Below, in pieces: positions 7,701 to 13,653 of a DNA stretch of 17,460 bases. This stretch comes from an uncultured Bacilli bacterium. Lineage in GTDB: Bacteria > Bacillota_I > Bacilli_A > RF39 > UBA660. A program made the translations under genes and the position numbers. Below the pieces are notes generated by a model. That model made no database searches and was not told where the DNA came from. It saw nothing but the letters and a program-made list of their open reading frames with translations. Within the stretch, counting starts at the first letter, position 1. Each line of letters starts with the position of its first letter. The stretch is from the NCBI GenBank assembly GCA_947629425.1, contig CANRDR010000017.1, forward strand, positions 1 to 17,460. Direction: 5' to 3'.

Positions 7701-10700
7701 TAATCTCGTTATTTCCTACAAATACATTTTTAGATCCTACATTATCATCAAATATTGAGTCTAAATTTGCAATTCTTCTTCCTGTATGTTGTATATTTAA
7801 TTCATCTATCATATTAATATTATTAGTTGTTTTGATAGTTATATCCGTATCAACATTTACTTTTGATGCTCTTGAATTTATACCAATAGGATTTTCATCT
7901 GTTAATACTGTATTTTTCACATTTAATTCATCAACATTCACTTTTGTTGATTTTGTATCTAGTTTATCAATTCCTTTTAATTCTACTATTTCTTCTGTTA
8001 TATCATCTAATATTATATTATTTTTAGAAAATGATAAAGGTTCTGTTATATCATCTAATTTAACTGTAATATCATCTGTTTTTGCAAAGTTAACTGCATA
8101 AGGAGAATCGATTTTAGCATTAGTATTCTCATATAGTATTTTAACATCTCCTTTAGCAGGATTTATAGATTCAGAAAGATATGATAATTTTGCTTTTACT
8201 TTATCTAATAAATTTGTGTCATCTAATTTTATTAAATCTGGATAATATGTTTTTAAATAATTATATCTATTAGGAAAAATCTTTTTAAAATTATCTTCGC
8301 CCATTCTTCTATAATTTTGCAATGCTTCAGCAAAATCTTCCGCATATCTGCCATCACTTCTTGCATTAAATGATTCTGCTGCATATTTGCTACAAAAGTT
8401 TTGATCTAAATAAGCCGCTTTTTGCCATTCAATACTATTAGATATAATATTATTTTCGTCTAAACAATGTCCTGCTTCATGATAAAGTGTTCTTAATAAC
8501 AAGTTATCAGTAGAACTATTATAAAAAAGTACATTACCTTCTCCAGCAGCTGCAGAACTAACAAAATCAGTATTATGTATTGAACTCCAATATGCATCCT
8601 CAGGATTTTTTTCAGCAGATAAAATAATTTTTCTTATTTTACTAGATAAAGTTGGAGAATTTGTATCTAAATCATTTAATGCTTCTATCGCTTTATTTAA
8701 ATTATATTTAGCTTTGAAATCTTTCTGTATAAAAATATCTCTATTTGTTTTTGTATCATGAAACTTATAACAATCAATGTCTTGATTATATATATAACCT
8801 CCTATTTTATAAGTAGTCTCTCCTTTATATTTTAAGTTTTGATTATTAGATAATATATTAGCAATAGTTTTTTTAGTTTTTAATTCTGTTTTACTCAAAT
8901 TACTACTATTTGATAAAAATATATTTGTTCCAGTATTATCAATACTAGTTTTACTTAATTTACCATATTCATCAACACCAATATAACCTAAATAATTAAA
9001 ATTATCTTGACTTTTATTTAAATTTTCAAAATCAAATAATTGTTCAGAAACTATTTTTTTTGAATCCTCTGATCCATTTTTTAGTATTCCAAATATATCA
9101 TTATCTGAATAATAAATATTATTATCTTCTGATAAACGTACTTTATATAAAGTACGGCCATCATCTAATTGCATTTTTCCTTCATCAATAAGAAAAAATT
9201 TTCTTGAATAAGATTTATTATTTGCAACACTATCCATATTAACATAACATACATTATCTAAAACTTCATAATTTGTTAAATTCCATTTAGAACTATTTAC
9301 AGTATTTCCTAAGTTTTTTGATATTGATTCATTTAATTCAGTAATTTGACTTGGATTATTTAATAAATTATCTATTGCTTTTTTTGCACCAATCTTAATT
9401 TTATTTAAATCTTGTCCACCACTAATAAAATCACTTAATTCAAAATTATAATTATCATATTCTGTTTTAGTTAATTCCTTAAAAAATAATTTTCCATTTT
9501 CATCTTTAGATAAACCATAATAAACCTTTTCTGCATTTTTAGATAAACTTAAGTCAAAATCACCATTATTTATTATTGCATTATCATCTAAATATCTATA
9601 TCCTAATTTAGCAATTTGATCATCATTTGGCATTATTTTTACACCAACCATTTTTGCTTTAGTATCTAAATTTGTAATTACATCATCAAAATCTAAATCT
9701 CCACCTGCAAAGAAAAATGATTTTTTACCTTGATTAACAATTCTATCCATTATATTACCGGAAGCTCTTAAAACTTTTGAATCCATTATTGCATCTGCTG
9801 CTTCTTCAGTTGTTAAATGTACGATTCCATTATCTAATATTTTTTTAGATATATAGTCTGAATCTAATACACTTTGAACAGCCCTTTTGCCATTCATAAC
9901 ATCAATACATCCACCTATAAATCCTGCTGGCATTGTACTAGGATCGTATATCATAGTTGAAAAAATAGGACTATTAATAAAATTTTGAAATTTTGCACTT
10001 GAATTTAAATTTATAGCAAGAGCGTTAACTTTTGATTTAATGTCAATTGCTGTTTTAGTTGCTGTATCTTTAAATGAAGAAAATTTATCTATTATTTTTT
10101 GCATTTTATGATAAGTTTCTTCTTGTGTTAAAGTATCTACAGTTTCTAGTGATGCATCTTCTAGAATTGTAGCACTTATATTTTTGCTTACATCTGATGT
10201 TGACACTCCAGACATACGTGCTTCGATTCCCGCACCTAAAAGTGATGATAATGTATTTGCTCCTATTACAAATGCTCCTTCTAACCATCTGTCTTTTAAC
10301 ATTTCTTCAAAACTTTTTCCACTTGCTATGTCAGCAGCGCCTGAAGCAACTAATGCTCCTGTGTCTAATATGTTATCTAAATCTACTAAATTTTTTCCAA
10401 AACTTTTTAAAAATCCTTTTTTTCCTATGTTTGCTACTTGTTTAACTCCAGCTCCAGTTGCTGCTCCTATTGTATTATATAATTGTGCTCCTGCATTTCC
10501 CATTGCATACCATGAACTTGCTTCTGATAATCCTCCTGCTATTGTTCTTAATCCCGCTTCTTTATAATTATATTGTTCTCCAGCTTCTCTATTTATGCTT
10601 TCTGCGTATTCTTCTCCTGAATCTCCTGCACCATAAAAAAAACCTACTACAGCTGGTATTGCTGCTCCTTCGGATAATATTGAAAGACCTACTGCAGCAG

Positions 10701-12012
10701 CAATCTTTCCTACATCAGTTGTTACGTTTTCTATAGTATTTGCACCTTCACTATTATATTTTAAATTGCTGAATCCATTTATTAATTTTCCGCCAGTTGT
10801 TTCTTCAAAATATTTTTTTTCAAATTTATCAATATATTCTTTTCTTTGAAAATCTAAAACATTATCTTTTATTTCTGACGATAACTTTTTATTGCCTGCA
10901 ATATCAACAACTCCTGCTACTATATTTCCACCAATACCTGCTACTCCATCAATAATTGATCCAAAAATATTAAAAATACCACTTAAATCTTTTGCTGCAA
11001 CTACAGCACCAGTTGACATTGTACCTGCTAAAGCAATGTTTACATCTCTAAATGCACTTTTATAATCTCCTTCTATTAAAGTTCCTACTGCTTTACTCCA
11101 TTGTGCATAATTTTCTGCTATAGCATCTAAACCTGTTTTATAACTTTCAAAAGTTTCTTTTAAATAATTTATTTGATCATCATATGCTTTTATTTCATTT
11201 GGATCTTTTGTTAAACTCTTTAATTTTTCATAACTTTTTATTTGTTCACTTATATTTTTCTTTATATCTTCTCTATATTCTGTTTTTTCTTTTACATTAA
11301 GTATTCCTTTAACATTTTCATAATTATATTGTGCTTTACTTAAATTTTTACTACTTTTTAATAAATTAGAAGATTCTTCTATAGATGCATTTTGATTTTT
11401 TAATTCTTGAAATATTTTTATATCTTCATTACTTAAAGCGTTCCATGATTTATTATTATAATAATTTATTAAAACATCATTTGCTTTTTGTGCTTTTTGA
11501 TATAATTCTAATGTTAAATCGTACTTTAGATCTGGATTTTTTTCTTTATTTAATTTTGCTTGTATTTGATTTTGTTCACTTATATAAACATTATATAAAG
11601 TTATTGCTTCAGTTTTTGTTAAATTTTTTTTATTTTCAAATAATTTTTTTATTTCTTCATTATATTCTATTTCGTTATAATTTTGTAATCTTTCTTTTTC
11701 TACATTAGTTAAATTACTATTATCTAATAAACTATTTTGAAATTCTAAATTAATAGCAGCAAAAGAAGAATCAATTTTCATTAATTGATCTTTTACTGGT
11801 GTTATTTTATCATACTTTATTTGATTTAATATTGCAGAAGCATATATTATATTTGAATTATAGGCATTTTGTATTTCTGTTTTATAATCATACCAGTTCT
11901 CAAATTTAGAACTATCTATTATATTTGTAGATATAAAATTATTACTCATTAATTTTACGGCATCATTTATTGCAGTTTCAGCCTGTAAAAATAACAATGG
12001 ATCTACTTTCAT
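4753..12012 (-). CDS. Giant multi-domain T7SS effector: LF-like metallopeptidase, ADP-ribosyltransferase, transglutaminase-like
   Basis: This is a 2419-residue putative exported toxin. Residues 1-315 are helical, as in LXG/WXG-type export domains, though I see no diagnostic LXG signature. Residues 317-525 are Gly/Ala-rich and hydrophobic, a possible membrane-insertion segment. Residues 725-860 may be a degenerate ART-like region (VHLTTEEAADAI). Near 1130-1275 is a lethal-factor-like zinc peptidase: H1178, E1179, H1182 and E1225. Two similar helical domains follow (about 1415-1535 and 1545-1670). An ADP-ribosyltransferase follows: YTSGIYKEINSYL at 1766, R1819, STC 1849-1851, E1897 and E1899. 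A transglutaminase-like domain has C2173, H2204 and D2220. The last 130 residues are unrecognised. Duplicated LDDIT linkers (1317-1351, 1994-2048) separate the modules. There is no signal peptide. AGTAGG lies eight bases before the ATG. Target cells, bacterial or host, are unknown. Confidence 0.88.
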   Translation of the reverse strand: MKVDPLLFLQAETAINDAVKLMSNNFISTNIIDSSKFENWYDYKTEIQNAYNSNIIYASAILNQIKYDKITPVKDQLMKIDSSFAAINLEFQNSLLDNSNLTNVEKERLQNYNEIEYNEEIKKLFENKKNLTKTEAITLYNVYISEQNQIQAKLNKEKNPDLKYDLTLELYQKAQKANDVLINYYNNKSWNALSNEDIKIFQELKNQNASIEESSNLLKSSKNLSKAQYNYENVKGILNVKEKTEYREDIKKNISEQIKSYEKLKSLTKDPNEIKAYDDQINYLKETFESYKTGLDAIAENYAQWSKAVGTLIEGDYKSAFRDVNIALAGTMSTGAVVAAKDLSGIFNIFGSIIDGVAGIGGNIVAGVVDIAGNKKLSSEIKDNVLDFQRKEYIDKFEKKYFEETTGGKLINGFSNLKYNSEGANTIENVTTDVGKIAAAVGLSILSEGAAIPAVVGFFYGAGDSGEEYAESINREAGEQYNYKEAGLRTIAGGLSEASSWYAMGNAGAQLYNTIGAATGAGVKQVANIGKKGFLKSFGKNLVDLDNILDTGALVASGAADIASGKSFEEMLKDRWLEGAFVIGANTLSSLLGAGIEARMSGVSTSDVSKNISATILEDASLETVDTLTQEETYHKMQKIIDKFSSFKDTATKTAIDIKSKVNALAINLNSSAKFQNFINSPIFSTMIYDPSTMPAGFIGGCIDVMNGKRAVQSVLDSDYISKKILDNGIVHLTTEEAADAIMDSKVLRASGNIMDRIVNQGKKSFFFAGGDLDFDDVITNLDTKAKMVGVKIMPNDDQIAKLGYRYLDDNAIINNGDFDLSLSKNAEKVYYGLSKDENGKLFFKELTKTEYDNYNFELSDFISGGQDLNKIKIGAKKAIDNLLNNPSQITELNESISKNLGNTVNSSKWNLTNYEVLDNVCYVNMDSVANNKSYSRKFFLIDEGKMQLDDGRTLYKVRLSEDNNIYYSDNDIFGILKNGSEDSKKIVSEQLFDFENLNKSQDNFNYLGYIGVDEYGKLSKTSIDNTGTNIFLSNSSNLSKTELKTKKTIANILSNNQNLKYKGETTYKIGGYIYNQDIDCYKFHDTKTNRDIFIQKDFKAKYNLNKAIEALNDLDTNSPTLSSKIRKIILSAEKNPEDAYWSSIHNTDFVSSAAAGEGNVLFYNSSTDNLLLRTLYHEAGHCLDENNIISNSIEWQKAAYLDQNFCSKYAAESFNARSDGRYAEDFAEALQNYRRMGEDNFKKIFPNRYNYLKTYYPDLIKLDDTNLLDKVKAKLSYLSESINPAKGDVKILYENTNAKIDSPYAVNFAKTDDITVKLDDITEPLSFSKNNIILDDITEEIVELKGIDKLDTKSTKVNVDELNVKNTVLTDENPIGINSRASKVNVDTDITIKTTNNINMIDELNIQHTGRRIANLDSIFDDNVGSKNVFVGNNEIKLTDEQAKILKNSFISQGITAEKLKTGDFKIDNLQNVYAELADSIYKTNIGELTETDRLLRDDFWQNLSKSKDDVGVINSFNEYIKKLNINEDVIKNINIVDNDFSKQVDFSSIFNETSKNKNIRIGSMIVDDLTDEQITNIRNVFKENGITEDMLLKGNIPSNKVEDICYAIEYEFAKSNDLYNKFSNYPNIKENFAKNLSSIYDCKNRLNNNETMLISLENYFKEVNNLIETDKKLSDEIIDIIVNKKFTPNTINEFDLKYFNEHGLEGTSSVFNKLSFMTDNFRNIENLKNMPFEDKEMFREFLNSGVAKAMLLGDEECIDAVALYTSGIYKEINSYLDTGVDIEVNLSSKTIKTSEIVEKINSIMESNKLDRTYIFQRSTDIGEFPELKGKDLEEIKGKIFTTNRSKSTCINYIDSYDGNAHGIPIGSDGSVEIDFVCPQGSKGLNVGVIANNDIEREFLIGGNQKIRYDEIIYENGNARVLAVVIPEGYPDNISIKELVDEDTYNLISKKYNLENALDSDVVKTAPQEFLDKVKAKNNINNVLKENLKEEIFKLDDITEPMNVVKSVDDFVTEPMSLSKNEFVLKDDITLDDITEEIVELKGIDKLKQKVIDMFNSTKAKVSETKSIFKENIENLFNDTKAKISKINDKIINKGAVSLENSKNLKNSIIDNMPSNLSDEEKARYIYMELNKRVNYDTNYALGNDETLKELTYNQELTLENFENLDSNRVICKGWSELYQELLKEANINGTIKIMGNNSVGAHKWIEINLNNGKKIFADSTQGYTNYLTDLVNCKSGNKTGGFLIFNNDIEINATGKKGIEQVKNLSNQADDLSVIDKKLGYTRNDRYYRESLSRLEEKFKNDSLIDKLLGNNKMENKVSKTVEMINSSKMGETEAYAYLKRQKNNLFGENASIDIIIDSDSGNYRPILSYLDSNGTIQYQLFTKENGFEIISKQELESIIEQNNVTLRDNKVLGLNI
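5870..5927. repeat. Direct repeat copy B inside the effector gene (LDDITEEIVELKGIDKL linker)
   Basis: These 58 bases match 7961-8018 with only two differences. They encode the end of the linker between the ADP-ribosyltransferase and the transglutaminase-like module. A shorter second match (GGTTCTGTTATATCATCTAA at 6008-6027, also at 8039-8058) lies beside each copy, so the duplicated unit is wider than 58 bases. Confidence 0.9.
7961..8018. repeat. Direct repeat copy A inside the effector gene (LDDITEEIVELKGIDKL linker)
   Basis: These 58 bases match 5870-5927 with two differences and encode the end of the linker after the metallopeptidase module. The two copies lie about 2.1 kb apart in the same orientation and frame, so recombination between them would cleanly delete, or allow exchange of, the tandem-repeat plus ADP-ribosyltransferase segment. 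Confidence 0.9.
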
Positions 12013-12034
12013 AATAATCGCCTACTTTTCTTTT

Positions 12035-12490
12035 TTAGATTTGTGCCGCTTTAGCCTCTTGTTCTTTAGCTCTTTGATAATATCTTTTAGCTGTTTCTAA
12101 ATTATTAACACAAGTATTATACTTAGTTTTATAATTATTTGCCGCTTCTGTTGTTTTTTGTTTAGTTAAATTTAAACTGTTTATAGCATTATCTAAATAT
12201 TCATTACATTTATCTAAATCACCTAATTCTGCAAATTGATCTAATCTTTTTCCTTGTGAAATATAGCCTCCACTTGCATATGAACTACGTGCATTAGAAC
12301 AATTACTTTTTATATTTTTTAATGCATTTATTGCATTCTCAATAACATTAGCATATTCTGTTAATGTATCATATTCACAAAAAGTACTTTTTAAAGTGCT
12401 ATATTGACTCATTAAACTACTATAATATGAGGAACTATGTCCGGATGAAACACTGGGAACTGGAGTTACCAATCCTTCAGATAAATTCAT
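12035..12490 (-). CDS. Small helical T7SS effector partner (WXG/Lap-like)
   Basis: A 151-residue protein, predicted helical throughout after a Ser/Pro/Gly-rich N-terminus. The two long helical stretches (about 28-75 and 88-149) suggest a hairpin of the kind seen in EsxA-like and LXG-associated helical proteins, but I see no WXG turn and cannot assign a named family. The C-terminus (YYQRAKEQEAKAAQI) is typical of an exposed helix end. The start overlaps the stop of the DUF4176 gene by four bases (ATGA), and the giant effector follows 22 bases later. In T7SSb clusters, small helical proteins encoded just before an LXG-type effector have been found to bind its N-terminal domain and target it for export; I infer the same role here. 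Confidence 0.75.
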   Translation of the reverse strand: MNLSEGLVTPVPSVSSGHSSSYYSSLMSQYSTLKSTFCEYDTLTEYANVIENAINALKNIKSNCSNARSSYASGGYISQGKRLDQFAELGDLDKCNEYLDNAINSLNLTKQKTTEAANNYKTKYNTCVNNLETAKRYYQRAKEQEAKAAQI

Positions 12491-12765
12491 GATGCTTTAC
12501 TTTCCATTTCTTCTTTTATTTTTTTTCTAAATGTTTTATCTTCATCATCAGAATATCCTATACAAAATAGTTTTTCTATTTGATCATGATTAAATAATGC
12601 AGTTTGTTCACTTGTTAAAACTCCTTCTGGATATAAACATCCTGAATAATCATATATTGTATCTTTATCTTCATTAGATACACTACAAAATCCTGTTATC
12701 ATTAATCTTTTAGTAGCACCTTTTAATAATACTACTGTACCTATTGGTAAATATTTTTCATACAT
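12487..12765 (-). CDS. DUF4176 family protein, T7SS effector-associated
   Basis: A 92-residue protein with the signature of DUF4176: LPIGTVVLLKGATKRLMITG at residues 6-25, then YDYSGCLYPEG at 39-49 and a FNHDQIEKLFCIGY segment before a charged helical tail. I recognise this pattern from small genes in type VIIb loci next to LXG-type toxins, where such proteins are linked to effector maturation or export. There is no signal peptide, so it should act in the cytosol. It is the first gene of the effector operon, with a clear promoter and GGAGAT before the ATG, and it is ATGA-coupled to the next gene. The order DUF4176, small helical protein, large effector fits an export module. Length is normal for the family. 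Confidence 0.85.
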   Translation of the reverse strand: MYEKYLPIGTVVLLKGATKRLMITGFCSVSNEDKDTIYDYSGCLYPEGVLTSEQTALFNHDQIEKLFCIGYSDDEDKTFRKKIKEEMESKAS

Positions 12766-12793
12766 ATTTTATATCTCCTTTATTATATAATAT

Positions 12794-12822
12794 ATTGTAA
12801 CATATTTAACAACTTCTAACAA
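12794..12822 (-). promoter_or_regulatory. Promoter of the effector operon
   Basis: On the minus strand TTGTTA (12817-12822), a 17-base spacer and TACAAT (12794-12799) lie 29 bases upstream of the DUF4176 start codon. TTGTTA occurs again 10 bases further on (12807-12812), one helical turn away. The ribosome binding site is GGAG followed by ATAT. Confidence 0.6.
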
Positions 12823-12871
12823 TTATTTTTGATAGAATTTTAAGTTTTACACAATAATAATAATAAAAATT

Positions 12872-12897
12872 AAAAAAATGACATTTCGTCACTTTTT
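12872..12897 (-). terminator. Terminator after the tandem WXG100 gene
   Basis: On the minus strand AAAGTGAC (12888-12895) pairs with GTCATTTT (12875-12882) around a GAAAT loop, with one G-T wobble, followed by T residues and a further T-rich stretch. It starts about 10 bases after the stop at 12906 and separates the WXG gene from the effector operon. Confidence 0.7.
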
Positions 12898-12905
12898 ATT
12901 AAATA

Positions 12906-13568
12906 TTATCTATCAGCAGCTTGTGCATTTTCACCAGCAGTTTTAATATTGCTAATACATCTATCCAAGCCATTAATAATATCTGGCATATTAGTATTCA
13001 CACAATTAAGAATAATACTTTTAAATTCACCTGCTGCATTGCCTTCCCATAACATATCTGAATCATTATCTATTTTAGCAATTTTATCCATTAATGATTT
13101 TTTGACATTTTCCAAACTAATTTTTATAGCATCTAGTTCTGTACTAATTGCACTAATCTTATCATAATCATAAGTGACTATTTCTTTAGCAATATTTTGA
13201 TTAGTCATTTCATCTAAATTAGCAAGAGTAACATCACCAAATGTACTAGATACAGATGTGTCACTACCTAAATTAGCAAGTTCTAGTGAATTAATATTTT
13301 TTGCTATTTTTTCCATAGCATCACCAAAGTCTTTTCCAAATTCATTACTAAAATCTATTAGAGTGTTGTATGTTGCCTTAAAATCGTTATAATTTTTTAC
13401 TGCAGCAGCACCGGTCCATACATTGGGTTGAACTAAAACTTCTATTTGCGCATAAAATTTATCAGCACAATTTTTTATACTATCTCCACCATTAGTACCA
13501 TCTATTAATCCTATAACTTCATTAGACCATTGCTTCATTCTAGCTGAATCATAAATTATAGTAGCCAT
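12906..13568 (-). CDS. Tandem (fused) WXG100/EsxA-like protein
   Basis: EsxA-type WXG100 proteins are about 100-residue helical hairpins with a Trp-X-Gly turn, secreted by EssC-type machines as dimers. This protein has 220 residues and shows two such turns: NVWTGAAAVKNY with W51-T-G53 and MLWEGNAAGEF with W174-E-G176, each between long helices. I therefore read it as two WXG100-like modules, about 1-95 and 130-220, joined by a Ser/Thr/Asp-rich linker (GSDTSVSSTFGD). It could fold as an intramolecular dimer. There is no signal peptide, as expected for T7SS substrates. GGAGG lies seven bases before the ATG, a promoter sits just upstream, and a terminator follows, so it is its own unit between EssC and the effector operon. 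It may be the system's core Esx substrate or an export partner. Confidence 0.85.
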   Translation of the reverse strand: MATIIYDSARMKQWSNEVIGLIDGTNGGDSIKNCADKFYAQIEVLVQPNVWTGAAAVKNYNDFKATYNTLIDFSNEFGKDFGDAMEKIAKNINSLELANLGSDTSVSSTFGDVTLANLDEMTNQNIAKEIVTYDYDKISAISTELDAIKISLENVKKSLMDKIAKIDNDSDMLWEGNAAGEFKSIILNCVNTNMPDIINGLDRCISNIKTAGENAQAADR

Positions 13569-13590
13569 TTCTATTCCTCCTTACAATAAA

Positions 13591-13619
13591 ACTATAACAT
13601 TTAAATATATTAAAGTAAA
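13591..13619 (-). promoter_or_regulatory. Promoter of the tandem WXG100 gene
   Basis: On the minus strand TTTACT (13614-13619), 17 bases, TATAGT (13591-13596), then GGAGG (13576-13580) and the ATG at 13566-13568. The predicted leader is very short, about 15-20 bases. It uses the same -35 hexamer and spacing as the promoter of the SH3b-like gene. Read-through from EssC cannot be excluded, since I see no clear terminator in the 85-base gap. Confidence 0.6.
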
Positions 13620-13653
13620 TTTATAATTAACATTTTTTACATTTTATTTACAC

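Noticed and set aside
10106..11708. Several overlapping open frames on both strands (10106-10288 -, 10184-10567 +, 10197-10445 +, 10458-10736 +, 11385-11708 +)
   Set aside because: All lie inside the effector gene; translations are Leu/Phe/Cys/Ser-rich strings typical of shadow frames, without ribosome binding sites.
12487..12490. Possibility that the organism uses TGA as tryptophan (Mycoplasma code)
   Set aside because: TGA ends the DUF4176 gene in an ATGA overlap, and the Trp codons of both WXG turns and of the kinase C-terminus are TGG.
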